From: Acidobacteriota bacterium
Lineage (GTDB): Bacteria > Acidobacteriota > Terriglobia > Bryobacterales > Bryobacteraceae
Assembly (NCBI GenBank): GCA_018268935.1
Contig: JAFDVS010000061.1
Coordinates: forward strand, 41,219-105,218
DNA: 64,000 nucleotides
Direction: 5' to 3'
Positions 42,333 to 51,611 of this stretch are shown here, one piece after another (positions within the stretch are counted from its first letter, which is position 1; every line of letters starts with the position of its first letter). The notes under the pieces were generated by a model, which had not been told where the DNA came from, did not search any database, and saw only the letters and a program-made list of their open reading frames with translations. The position numbers were made by a program, and so were the translations under genes.

Positions 42333-43505
42333 TTACTTTTTGACGGCCTTCGAACTCGAAACGGCTTCCTGCGCCGCCTCATTGGCATTGGTGCCCGGCA
42401 TCGGAACGGCCCAGAACATGCGCTTGCGGCGCTTAATGTTCGCCACCTCTTCCTTCGTCACCGTTTCCGGTTTCAACTGCGCCGGATCCTTCCACGAAGT
42501 GTCCTTGCCCGGCGCCGACCCCGAATCGACGAACCCCGGCTTGATTTCCAGGAACGCCTGTTCCCGCAGCTTCGTCAGGTATTCGCGAATCTTCGGCTGA
42601 AAGCGCGGCCCATACAGCCGGTTCATAATTTCGCTTTCCACATCCTCCAACGCCGCCTGTCCCGCCGTGTGCTTCTCCATCACCTTCAGTATCAGGAACC
42701 CGTCCGGCCGCTGAATCGGATCCGTCACGAAATTGCGATCCTTCTCAAACACCAGGTTCGCAATCTCCGCGCTCAAATCCGCTCTCTTCCAGCCGCCCAG
42801 GTCGCCGCCGTTTTGCGCAGTCTGCGAATCGGAGTTGTCCCGCGCCATTTCCGGGAACCGTTCGCCCTTCCTCGCCCGTGCCACCAGATCCTTCGCCTTC
42901 TTCTCAATGGCCGCTACCGCCGCCGCATCCTTGCCCGCCGTCGATAGGAAGATCTCACCCAGGAACACGCGCTCTTCGCGCACGAACTCCGTCTTGTGCT
43001 CCTCGTAATACTTCTGAACTTCGGACTTCGGAATGTTGATCGTTGCGCCGACTTCCTGCCGGATCACACGCTCCGTCAACATGCTGTTGCGCATCTCGTT
43101 CTTGTAATCCTCAAACGGCATGCCCAACTGCTCTTTCACCGCCGACTGGAACTTGTCCGGATCGGCAATCTTCAATTGCTTCTGGATTTCCGCCAACTGC
43201 TTGGAGATCTCCGATTCCACATTGATGCTCAGATCCTTCGCCTTCTGCACCAGCAGCAACTGATCGATTCTGTCGCGCAACACGGAGCTCTCGCGTTCCT
43301 GCATCGCAGCCGTCAGCTTCGCGCCGGTCAATCCCTGCCTGCGGTATTCCTCCTCCGCCTGCTTGCGCGTGCGCGACAATTCCGTGCGCGTCACGATGTC
43401 GCCGTTCACCTTCGCGATGATCTCCTCAACTGTGCTGATCGCCGTATCCGCCGCCATGGCGGACAATGCGCACAGGGAAACCGGGAGTAAGTACAGCCTA
43501 GGCAT
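42333..43505 (-). CDS. SurA-like periplasmic peptidyl-prolyl isomerase
   Basis: A 390-residue protein with a signal peptide (MPRLYLLPVSLCALSAMAAD). The SurA N-terminal chaperone part covers about 22-165 (ISTVEEIIAKVNGDIVTRTEL) and one PpiC parvulin domain about 170-270 (RKGERFPEMARDNSDS, QNGGDLGGWKRADLS, RPDGFLILKV). Such proteins help fold outer-membrane proteins, useful for the TonB receptor and large secreted proteins here. GGAGG lies 13 bases before its ATG. It heads a three-gene operon with the exonuclease and BlaI. Confidence 0.9.
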   Translation of the reverse strand: MPRLYLLPVSLCALSAMAADTAISTVEEIIAKVNGDIVTRTELSRTRKQAEEEYRRQGLTGAKLTAAMQERESSVLRDRIDQLLLVQKAKDLSINVESEISKQLAEIQKQLKIADPDKFQSAVKEQLGMPFEDYKNEMRNSMLTERVIRQEVGATINIPKSEVQKYYEEHKTEFVREERVFLGEIFLSTAGKDAAAVAAIEKKAKDLVARARKGERFPEMARDNSDSQTAQNGGDLGGWKRADLSAEIANLVFEKDRNFVTDPIQRPDGFLILKVMEKHTAGQAALEDVESEIMNRLYGPRFQPKIREYLTKLREQAFLEIKPGFVDSGSAPGKDTSWKDPAQLKPETVTKEEVANIKRRKRMFWAVPMPGTNANEAAQEAVSSSKAVKK

Positions 43506-43616
43506 AAACTCTTATTATCCTCCAGAATTCCCGTCGCCTGCATGCCACCCGCCAAACCAAACCGCCACCCCCTTTCAATCGCTTACCACCACCGCACCGT
43601 GAGCCCGCTGCCACAC

Positions 43617-46600
43617 CTACCGTGCCGTCAGCGCACGCCCTGCCATCTCCGCCAGCTTCTCTTCCGCCGCTTGTTTCACCCGCGCGATGCTCGCTTCCTT
43701 AATCCCTTCATACCCCCGGATCTGGTCCGGCAACGCCGCAATCTCCAGCGCCAGCCCTTCATTCTCGGGCGTCAACCGCGTCAGCACCTGCTCCACCAGC
43801 CCACGGTACCAGCCGATCAACGATCGCTCCAGCCTCCGGTGCGCCGTCATCCCGAATACATCCAGCGGAGTCCCCCGCATCCACCGCAATCCTGCCAGCA
43901 ACCGCAGCGGAGTCCGGAACCAATTCCCCAGCGCCAGCTTCTTCGTATACCCGAACCGCCGCAACAGGGGCGGATGCAGATTATAAGACAATGAGATAGG
44001 CTTATCCCATATCGCGAAAGCTTCGTTCTCAAACCCTTCCTTCGTCAGTAGCCGCGCCACTTCATATTCATCTTTGATAGCCATCAGCTTGTACAAATAG
44101 CGCCCCACCACCTCACCCAGCGCCGCCGACCGGCTCGATACCTTGCTCACAAACTCCGTGTACTCCCGGGCGTACGCCTCGTTCTGATACGCCCGTAACT
44201 CCGCCACCCGGTCCACCAATTTCGCCACCGAAGCAGCCGGAGGTGCCACCACAGCCTCCACCGCCGCCGCGTCTTCATAATACTTCCGGCCCCACAAAAA
44301 CACCTGCAGATTCCGTTCCACCTCCACCCCGTTCAACCGGATCGCTTCTTCCATCGATGCCTGCGACACCGGCAGCAGCCCCGCCTGAAACGCCGCCCCC
44401 GTCAGAAACAGGTTCACCGCCAGGTGGCTCCCAAACAAACTCTCCGCAATCCGCGACGCATCCACATAAATATTCCGTCCCCGTGTAGTCTGTGCGTCAA
44501 TCGCCTCCACCAGCCTTTCCGGCCCCTCCAACACTTTGCGCTTCCGTATCTCTTCCCCTGTCGGCACATGGGAAGTATTCACTACCGCCACAGTCTTTCC
44601 CTGCGTCGCACACCGCAGCGTTTCCGCCCCTGCCGATCCCAACAGGTCAAATCCGAGAATCAGATCCGCATTGCCGGTATTCGTCCGCACTGCCGCCTCA
44701 ATCGGAGCTTCCGCAATAATCAAGTGGCTCAAAACCGCGCCGCCCTTCTGCGCCAGCCCCGTCTGATCGAGCGTCGCCACATGCAGCCCGTCCATCATCG
44801 CCGCCGTCGCCAGCAGCGCATTGATCGTCACCACGCCCGTTCCGCCGATGCCCGGCATCAACACCCGGTACCCCGCGCCCGCCCGCACCGCGTCATGCGG
44901 AGCAGGCACCTCCGTCGCCGGCAGCGGCTCCAGCTTCCGCTTCTTCAGCCCGCTCCCTTCGGCAATCTGAATCGTCACAAACGAAGGGCAATCCCCCAAC
45001 GCGCACGAATAGTCCTTATTACACGAAGACTGATGAATCTGGATCTTCTGCCCCAACTGCGTCTCCACCGGATGCAGGCTCATGCAGTTCGATTGCTTCA
45101 CGCAATCTCCACACCCTTCGCACACTTCCGGATGAATCATCAGCCGCTTCACCGGCTCCACCAGCTTCCCCCGTGATCGCATGCGCCGCTTCTCCGCCGC
45201 GCACTGCTGATCGTAAATGATCACCGTCACCCCTTCGATCTTCTCCAACTCCGCCAGCACATTCTGAATCTCCATCCGGTCCAGCACCCGCGCATTCGAA
45301 GCCAGAACCACCCCGTCCATGTACCGCGTCACGTCTTCCGTCAACACCACGGTCCGCTTCACGCCCTCGGCTTCCAGCTTCCGCGTCAAATCCGGAATCG
45401 GAATCATTCCCGTGGCCTTCTGCCCGCCCGTCATCGCCACATGCCCGTTGTACAGAATCTTGTAGGTGATGTTCACGCCCGCCGCAATCGCGCTTTGAAT
45501 CGCAATCGACCCCGAATGAAAATACGTCCCATCGCCCATGTTCTGGACCATGTGCTTGCGCCCCACAAACGGGCTCATCCCGATATACGGCACGCCCTCC
45601 GCACCCATATGCGTGCAAAACAAATAGCCGCGATTGGCATCCGACAACATCGCCGACATCCCATGACAACCAATCCCGCCGCCCGCCACCTGGTGATCCA
45701 GCAGCAGCGTCCCGCGATTATGCGGACATCCCGAACAGAAATTCGGCGGCCGGTGCGGAACCGGCGTCTTCCCCCGCATTGACACCGCCTCTAGCCGGTT
45801 CAATCGCGCCCGCACCGATTCGCGCCCTTCCATCAGCCGCCCCGCCACCGCCCGCGCAATCACATCCGGATCCAACTCACCAGCCGCCGGCAACAACGCT
45901 GCCCCGTGCTCATCTTCCTTGCCCACCACCAGTGGCCGCACAGCGCAGTTGTACAGCGCATCGCGCAGTTGCATCTCCAGAAAGCTGCGCTTCTCCTCAA
46001 TCACGAAGATCTTCTCTAACCCCGTGGCAAACTCGCGCGCGAACACAGGCTCCACCGGAAAGGTCATCCCGAACTTCGCAATGCGAATCCCCATCGACGC
46101 CAGATCATCCTTGCCGATGCCCAAATCTCGCAGCGCCTGCATCAGGTCGTAGTAATACTTGCCCGCAGTCGCAATCCCCAGCCGCGCATTCTCCTTCGCT
46201 CCGAACCACCGGTTCAATCCATTCGCCCGCGCGAACGCCTTCGCCGCCTCCAGCCGCCGCCGGTTCGCTTCCGGCTCAATCATGCTGGTGTAAGGAATCA
46301 ACAGCCGCGCGTCGGTCTTCTTCTCATACCCCTCCGGCAGTACGACGCGCTGCCCATCCAAACTCACCTCCACCCGTCCGCCCCCATCGCAAACCTGCGT
46401 CAATAACTTCAATCCGCACCACGCGCCCGTATACCGCGACAAAGCAATCCCCAACAAGCCCAGGTCCAGAATCTCCTGCGTGTTCCCCGGAAACAACACC
46501 GGCATCGCCGCGTTCATCAAGCTGAAGTCGCTCTGGTGCGGAATCGACGAGCTCTTACATGCATGATCGTCCCCCGCCAGCACCAGCGCCGCGCACTTGC

Positions 46601-46991
46601 CCGCCGAGCCCGCCAGGTTCGCATGCCGGAAAATATCTCCACTGCGATCCACCCCAGGACCCTTGCCATACCAAATCCCCAGCACACCGTCATACGACGA
46701 TTGCCCCATCACTTCGAAGATCTGCGTCCCGAACACCGCCGTCGCCGCCATATCTTCATTCACTCCGGGCCAGAAGTGAATATCGTGCTCGCGCAGCAAT
46801 CCACCCGTGCGCTGCAAAGCCATGTCGTAGCCGCCCAGCGGCGATCCCTCATACCCCGAAATGAACGTGCCCGTCTTCAACCCGGCCTTCCGGTCGAGAC
46901 GCATCTGATCCATCGGCAACCGGACTAATGCCTGTATCCCAGTAAGATATACCGAGCCCGATTCAACGGTATACCGATCGTTAAGCTTCAT
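43617..46991 (-). CDS. Single-chain indolepyruvate:ferredoxin oxidoreductase (IorA-IorB type)
   Basis: A 1124-residue cytosolic iron-sulfur enzyme that oxidatively decarboxylates aryl- or branched-chain 2-oxoacids to acyl-CoA with ferredoxin reduction. The thiamine-diphosphate site has MGDGTYFHSG near 485. Two [4Fe-4S] cluster motifs are near 620-680: CEGCGDCVKQSNC with CNKDYSCALGDCP. From about 705, GIGGTGVVTINALL begins the gamma/CoA-type domain, fused rather than encoded separately. The start at 46991 is chosen over 47033 since the earlier residues are unrelated and an AGGGGA sits upstream. It lies 96 bases after the acyltransferase. The fused form occurs in aerobic bacteria as well. Confidence 0.9.
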   Translation of the reverse strand: MKLNDRYTVESGSVYLTGIQALVRLPMDQMRLDRKAGLKTGTFISGYEGSPLGGYDMALQRTGGLLREHDIHFWPGVNEDMAATAVFGTQIFEVMGQSSYDGVLGIWYGKGPGVDRSGDIFRHANLAGSAGKCAALVLAGDDHACKSSSIPHQSDFSLMNAAMPVLFPGNTQEILDLGLLGIALSRYTGAWCGLKLLTQVCDGGGRVEVSLDGQRVVLPEGYEKKTDARLLIPYTSMIEPEANRRRLEAAKAFARANGLNRWFGAKENARLGIATAGKYYYDLMQALRDLGIGKDDLASMGIRIAKFGMTFPVEPVFAREFATGLEKIFVIEEKRSFLEMQLRDALYNCAVRPLVVGKEDEHGAALLPAAGELDPDVIARAVAGRLMEGRESVRARLNRLEAVSMRGKTPVPHRPPNFCSGCPHNRGTLLLDHQVAGGGIGCHGMSAMLSDANRGYLFCTHMGAEGVPYIGMSPFVGRKHMVQNMGDGTYFHSGSIAIQSAIAAGVNITYKILYNGHVAMTGGQKATGMIPIPDLTRKLEAEGVKRTVVLTEDVTRYMDGVVLASNARVLDRMEIQNVLAELEKIEGVTVIIYDQQCAAEKRRMRSRGKLVEPVKRLMIHPEVCEGCGDCVKQSNCMSLHPVETQLGQKIQIHQSSCNKDYSCALGDCPSFVTIQIAEGSGLKKRKLEPLPATEVPAPHDAVRAGAGYRVLMPGIGGTGVVTINALLATAAMMDGLHVATLDQTGLAQKGGAVLSHLIIAEAPIEAAVRTNTGNADLILGFDLLGSAGAETLRCATQGKTVAVVNTSHVPTGEEIRKRKVLEGPERLVEAIDAQTTRGRNIYVDASRIAESLFGSHLAVNLFLTGAAFQAGLLPVSQASMEEAIRLNGVEVERNLQVFLWGRKYYEDAAAVEAVVAPPAASVAKLVDRVAELRAYQNEAYAREYTEFVSKVSSRSAALGEVVGRYLYKLMAIKDEYEVARLLTKEGFENEAFAIWDKPISLSYNLHPPLLRRFGYTKKLALGNWFRTPLRLLAGLRWMRGTPLDVFGMTAHRRLERSLIGWYRGLVEQVLTRLTPENEGLALEIAALPDQIRGYEGIKEASIARVKQAAEEKLAEMAGRALTAR

Positions 46992-47087
46992 CGGATGTTC
47001 CCCTATTATCACCCCATCCCGGCCCCGGCTCACTCACGCTCAACGTGGTTCAGGCCATCGTCGTTCCGCCGCTTTCTTTGCTGCCCA

Positions 47088-48242
47088 TCACCCAACGCCC
47101 CGTAACCAGCGATTGAGTGGCTCGGAGTAGTATCTGGCGATCACCCAGCCCAGCATCACCGAAACACACACCATTGCCACATGCCAAACCGGAGCGGCAT
47201 TGACATTCGATCCCCAAGCTACGAAAGCCTGCATGCCCGCGATCATCACGAATCCATGGGTCAAGTAAATCTCATAGCTATTCCGCCCAATCCACGCCAG
47301 TGGATTCGACATCCTGGTCCTGGTCCCACTCGTCTCGATAGCCATCAGACACAGCGCTGTCCCTATCGCCAGCATGGTCACATCCACGCCATACCGCCAG
47401 AACTGCACGCGCACAATCGGGTACACCGCGATCTGAACCATCATCACCACTCCAACCCACCACAGCACTCTGCGGATCCCAGAGCTCAAAGTGTGGCGCT
47501 GGACTATCCACGCCGCAACGCAGCCCATTGCAATGCAATCGAACCCCGTCAAATAAGCCTTGTCCTCGGCAAACTCGTTCCCCCCTGCCCACGTAGTCCG
47601 CGCGAGAGGTCCGGCGATAATCAGCCCCGCCGCAACCAAGCCCAACAGCCGGCGGTCCGGCAACAAGCGGCACAACAGCGGATAACCCAGATAGAACACC
47701 TCCTCAATCGAAAGCGACCACAGCACGTCCCAACTCGCCGGCAGATACCCCACCCGAATCTCCAGGACGTTGAGATGGAAAGTGGCCGCCGCGAACAGCG
47801 CCTCTGCCAACGTTGCCTTCTGCGAATCGATGACATACCCCTCGGCTCGCACCCCATGCAGCACGGAAAGAATCACCAGCAACGCTACCAAACAAGGAGC
47901 AATCCGGGCGAAACGCAGTTTGTAGAATGCCTTCACATCCACTTGGCTCGGCGCCCCCCACCGGCGAAGCAGGTTCGTCGTGATCAGGAACCCCGAAATT
48001 ACGAAGAAAACCTTAACCCCGTAATATCCGTTGTTGAAGAACGCTCGCTTCAATTCCGGCGCCAATCGAGATCCAAGGGCACTCTTGCCGAACGGAATCC
48101 GGATGTTGATATGCATCAGGACAACGGCAAGAATCGAAAGTCCCCGTAGCACGTCAACCCCTAGCGATCGGTCGCGGACAAAAGATTGCACCCTCCCCCC
48201 AGTTGCGCATTCGGCCCGGAAATGTTTTAGAATCCCAATCAT
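47088..48242 (-). CDS. Acyltransferase 3 family membrane protein
   Basis: A 384-residue inner-membrane O-acyltransferase (OafA/OatA type) that modifies surface sugars or lipids. The N-terminal RSLGVDVLRGLSILAVVLMH block with its conserved Arg and His (shown by family), FFVISGFLITTNLLRRW and about ten hydrophobic helices fit. The start is uncertain: the ATG at 48242 abuts the next gene's ATG, while a GTG at 48191, preceded closely by GGGGGGAGG, would remove 17 poorly conserved residues. A GTG start leaves about 50 bases for a divergent promoter. Confidence 0.86.
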   Translation of the reverse strand: MIGILKHFRAECATGGRVQSFVRDRSLGVDVLRGLSILAVVLMHINIRIPFGKSALGSRLAPELKRAFFNNGYYGVKVFFVISGFLITTNLLRRWGAPSQVDVKAFYKLRFARIAPCLVALLVILSVLHGVRAEGYVIDSQKATLAEALFAAATFHLNVLEIRVGYLPASWDVLWSLSIEEVFYLGYPLLCRLLPDRRLLGLVAAGLIIAGPLARTTWAGGNEFAEDKAYLTGFDCIAMGCVAAWIVQRHTLSSGIRRVLWWVGVVMMVQIAVYPIVRVQFWRYGVDVTMLAIGTALCLMAIETSGTRTRMSNPLAWIGRNSYEIYLTHGFVMIAGMQAFVAWGSNVNAAPVWHVAMVCVSVMLGWVIARYYSEPLNRWLRGVG

Positions 48243-48500
48243 ATGGCAAATCCAGAAGATCTGTTGGCTGAAATCGCACGGCTCAAGCAGGAGAACGAAA
48301 ATCTCAAGAAACCTGCCACCCGTGGCGTGATCAGTTACAAGGTGAGTGATAAGGGCGCCGTCTCCGTGTACGGGCTAGGCCGCTTTCCCGTCACACTCTA
48401 CAAGGAACAGTGGGAGAAACTCCTTGATCGCGGCGATGAGTTGCGCAAGTTCATTGCCGACAACGACTCGTCATTGAAGAAAAAGGAAGCGGGCGCTTAA
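48243..48500 (+). CDS. Conserved small protein of unknown function
   Basis: An 85-residue soluble protein: an N-terminal coiled-coil-like helix (LLAEIARLKQENENLKK), then VISYKVSDKGAVSVYGLGRFPVTLYKEQW, and a charged C-terminal helix. I recall proteins with this GLGRFPVTLY block in several phyla, including cyanobacteria, and always uncharacterised. The start ATG touches the acyltransferase's start (CATATG at 48240-48245). A possible -10 TAGAAT at 48228-48233 lies only nine bases upstream, so its mRNA may be nearly leaderless. It meets the convergent MaoC gene at its stop. Confidence 0.7.
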   Translation: MANPEDLLAEIARLKQENENLKKPATRGVISYKVSDKGAVSVYGLGRFPVTLYKEQWEKLLDRGDELRKFIADNDSSLKKKEAGA

Positions 48501-48968
48501 CTACGCCCGGTAGAACCGCCCGATCGTCTCCGCGACGCAGGCCGGCTTCTGCCCCCCTTCCATTTCAATCGTCACATTCCAACGCGTCTGCCAGCCGCCT
48601 TCTACATCGCTCACCTCGAGCAGTTGATGGCGGCTACGGATGCGAGCGCCGCATTTCACGGGGGAAATGAAGCGCACCTTGTTGCAGCCATAATTAATCG
48701 TCATCGCAAACTTCTGCTTCACTCCGATCACCGCATAGGAAAACTGCGATATCAGTGACATCGTCAGGTACCCGTGCGCAATCGTCGTCCCGAACGGCGA
48801 CTCTCTCTTGCACCGCTCCACGTCCACATGGATCCATTGAAAGTCATTCGTCGCTTCCGCGAATGCGTTGATCCGCTCCTGCGTGATCTCCAGCCAGTCG
48901 CTCACTCCAACTTCTGAGCCCACCAGCGTCCGCAATTCTTCTATTCCCTCAATCTCTCGTAACGGCAT
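48501..48968 (-). CDS. MaoC-family (R)-enoyl hydratase
   Basis: A 155-residue hot-dog-fold hydratase. The catalytic D-x4-H motif is Asp42 and His47 in NDFQWIHVD, followed by SPFGTTIAHGYLTMSLIS. It adds water to (R)-enoyl-CoA substrates. The start at 48968 has GAGG four to five bases upstream, and gives the family's usual length; longer alternatives to 49013 or 49133 lack a ribosome-binding site. Adjacent but convergent to the small conserved gene. Confidence 0.88.
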   Translation of the reverse strand: MPLREIEGIEELRTLVGSEVGVSDWLEITQERINAFAEATNDFQWIHVDVERCKRESPFGTTIAHGYLTMSLISQFSYAVIGVKQKFAMTINYGCNKVRFISPVKCGARIRSRHQLLEVSDVEGGWQTRWNVTIEMEGGQKPACVAETIGRFYRA

Positions 48969-48992
48969 TCCCACCTCGGCGTAAATATCCAA

Positions 48993-48998
48993 TATAAT
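48993..48998 (+). promoter_or_regulatory. -10 element of the cytochrome/DUF1553 operon
   Basis: A perfect TATAAT at 48993-48998, 28 bases before the start codon at 49027. A -35 of the TTGACA type is not evident 17 bases upstream, so this may be an extended or activator-dependent promoter. Confidence 0.5.
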
Positions 48999-49026
48999 CT
49001 CTTCCAAGCCCATGTTAGCGCCAAGG

Positions 49027-51609
49027 ATGCTGGTCACCTCACTCGTCGCCGTATTGCTTGCGGCCGCACAGGCCGGGCGTGTGGTCTCCTTCGACAACGA
49101 AGTAAAACCCCTGCTCGAAGCGCGTTGCATCAAGTGTCACGGCCCCGCCATGCAACTGGGTAAGCTCGATTTGCGCAGCCGCCAGGCCGCCCTCAAAGGC
49201 GGTGAAAAAGGCCCCGGCTTCCTCGCCGGCAACCCGCAACAGAGCATCCTCTTCAAACGCGTCGCCGGCCTCGAAAAGCCCGCCATGCCCATGGATGGCA
49301 AACTCACCGAAGCCGAGGTGGAAACCCTCAAGCTCTGGATCGAACAGGGCGCGAAATGGGAAGGCGAGATCGGTCTCAAGAAGCCTGCCGTCGATCCCCT
49401 TAAAGCAATTGAGGAATCTCCGCTGCCCCCTGGCGCCAAAGACTGGTGGAGCTTCAAAAAACCTGTCCGCCCCGATCTCCCCAAAGTCTCCGATGAGCGC
49501 TGGTCGAAGCACCCCATCGACGCCTTCATCAAACAGGAACTCGACAAGCAAGGTCTCAAGCCCGCGCCGCCAGCCGACAAGCGCACCCTCGTGCGCCGAG
49601 CCTATCTCGATCTCACCGGCCTGCCGCCCACGCCCGCTGAAGTCCGCCAGTACGTGGACGACCAGCGGCCCGATGCCTGGTCCCAACTCGTCGATCGCCT
49701 CCTCGCTTCGCCTCACTACGGCGAGCGCTGGGGCCGCCACTGGCTCGACGTGGCCCGCTACGCCGATTCCAACGGCTACGAGCATGACTTCGATCGGCCC
49801 AACGCCTGGCGCTATCGCGACTATGTCATTCGCTCCTTCAATCGCGACACGCCTTACGATCGGTTCCTTCTCGAACAACTCGCCGGCGACGAAGTCAATG
49901 AGGTCACCTACGACACGCTCACGGCCACCGGCTTCCTCCGCAACTACGCCAAGGTCGGCTTCCGCGAAAAAGACAATCCGCAGTTCCGCTTCGAATATCT
50001 CGATGACATGATCGCCACGCTCGGCCGCGGTGTCATGGGCATCACCGTGCACTGCGCCCGCTGCCACAACCACAAGTTCGATCCCATTCTCCAGCGCGAC
50101 TACTACAAGATCCAGGCGTCGTTGTACGGCTACGTCGAAGTCGAGCACCCCCTAGTGCCCAAGGAACAAGCCGACGAATACTACCGCCAGAACGACGAGA
50201 TCGACGCCAAAATCAAGCCTCTCCGCGCTCGCGTCGCCGCCATCGAAGATCCCTACAAACTCGTCCTCGTCAAAGACAAGTACAAGCGTTTCCCGGCCAA
50301 CGTGCAGGAAGCCATCGCCGTCCCCGAAGAACAGCGCACTCCCGGCCAAGCCCTGCTTGCCAATCAAATCATCCGCACCGTGCGTGTTTCGAGCGGCGAA
50401 GTCGCCCGCCACTTGAAGCCCGAAGAGCGCGCGGAGGTGCAGCGTCTCGAAGCCGAGATCGCCGCCTTGCAGAAGCAGCGCCCGAAGCCAATTCCCACGG
50501 CCATGGGCATCACCGATGGCGACTACCGCTTCGTCCCCGATGGCGCCGGCGATGAGCCCGCTCCCGGCAAGGGCGTCAAGATGGAGGTCACCGAAGGTTC
50601 TTACCTCCACAAAGGCCCCGGCCCTTACAAGGTTCCGCCCTCTTACTTCCTGCATGGCGGAGATATGTACAGCCGCGGCTCGGTCATGAAGCCCGGCTTC
50701 GTCACCGTGATCACCAACGGCGAGCCCGCCACGGAATATCCATCGCCCAGCGGCAAAACATCCGGACGCCGCCGCGCCCTCGCCGAATGGTTCGCTTCGC
50801 CAGATCATCCGCTCACCGCGCGCGTCATGGCCAATCGCATTTGGCATCATCACTTCGGCCGGGGCATCGTCGCCACGCTCGACAACTACGGCCGCACCGG
50901 CGAAAAGCCCACCCATCCCGAACTGCTCGATTGGCTCGCCGTTGAATTCCGCGAGCGCGGCTGGAGCATCAAGGCCATGCACCGGCTCATCATGAACAGC
51001 CAGGCGTATCAGATGTCCTCCAGCTTCGCCGACGAAGGCAACCTCGCCAAAGACGCCGCCAACATGTATCTCTGGCGCTTCCGCCAGCAGCGACTGGAAG
51101 CCGAGGTGCTGCGCGATTCCATCCTGCATGTTGCCGGTTCACTCAACACGCTGATGGAAGGCCCCGCGGTCTTCCCACCGCTTCCCGAAGAGACGCTCCG
51201 CTCCATGAACAAAGGCATCTGGAAGCGCCAGCCCAACGGCCCGGAAACATGGCGCCGCAGCATCTACGTCTATCGCAAGCGCGGCCTCCCGTTCCCCTTC
51301 TTCGAAGTCTTTGATCTGCCCGACCAGACCATCACCTGTGGCCGCCGCACGGTTTCCACGGTGGCTACGCAAGCGCTCACCCTGCTCAATAACGAATTCG
51401 TTCTCGATCAATCGAAACGTTTCGCCGCGCGCCTGCAAGCCATGTCGGCCGATCGCAACGAACAGTTACGGCTGGCCTATGAGATCGCTCTTGGACGCCA
51501 GCCTACCAGCGAGGAACTGTCCGTCGCCACGGAATTCCTCCAGAAGAACCAGATGGATGACCTGGCCCACGTGCTGCTCAACCTGAGCGAGTTTCTGTAC
51601 ATGAGGTAA
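49027..51609 (+). CDS. Secreted planctomycete-type cytochrome c / DUF1549 / DUF1553 protein
   Basis: An 860-residue protein. A signal peptide covers about residues 1-16 (MLVTSLVAVLLAAAQAG). Cys34, Cys37 and His38 form the C-x-x-C-H heme site of a planctomycete cytochrome c (PSD1-type) domain. DUF1549 follows at about 155-370 (DAFIKQELDKQGLKP, RRAYLDLTGLPPTPAEV, HYGERWGRHWLDVARYADSNG; a CARCHNHKFDPI motif gives a second CxxCH). DUF1553 fills about 580-850 (RRRALAEWFASPDHPLTARVMANRIW). Function of these abundant proteins is not established; they are thought to act on polysaccharides in the periplasm. The start ATG at 49027 begins the signal peptide. First gene of a plus-strand set. Confidence 0.92.
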   Translation: MLVTSLVAVLLAAAQAGRVVSFDNEVKPLLEARCIKCHGPAMQLGKLDLRSRQAALKGGEKGPGFLAGNPQQSILFKRVAGLEKPAMPMDGKLTEAEVETLKLWIEQGAKWEGEIGLKKPAVDPLKAIEESPLPPGAKDWWSFKKPVRPDLPKVSDERWSKHPIDAFIKQELDKQGLKPAPPADKRTLVRRAYLDLTGLPPTPAEVRQYVDDQRPDAWSQLVDRLLASPHYGERWGRHWLDVARYADSNGYEHDFDRPNAWRYRDYVIRSFNRDTPYDRFLLEQLAGDEVNEVTYDTLTATGFLRNYAKVGFREKDNPQFRFEYLDDMIATLGRGVMGITVHCARCHNHKFDPILQRDYYKIQASLYGYVEVEHPLVPKEQADEYYRQNDEIDAKIKPLRARVAAIEDPYKLVLVKDKYKRFPANVQEAIAVPEEQRTPGQALLANQIIRTVRVSSGEVARHLKPEERAEVQRLEAEIAALQKQRPKPIPTAMGITDGDYRFVPDGAGDEPAPGKGVKMEVTEGSYLHKGPGPYKVPPSYFLHGGDMYSRGSVMKPGFVTVITNGEPATEYPSPSGKTSGRRRALAEWFASPDHPLTARVMANRIWHHHFGRGIVATLDNYGRTGEKPTHPELLDWLAVEFRERGWSIKAMHRLIMNSQAYQMSSSFADEGNLAKDAANMYLWRFRQQRLEAEVLRDSILHVAGSLNTLMEGPAVFPPLPEETLRSMNKGIWKRQPNGPETWRRSIYVYRKRGLPFPFFEVFDLPDQTITCGRRTVSTVATQALTLLNNEFVLDQSKRFAARLQAMSADRNEQLRLAYEIALGRQPTSEELSVATEFLQKNQMDDLAHVLLNLSEFLYMR

Positions 51610-51611
51610 CC

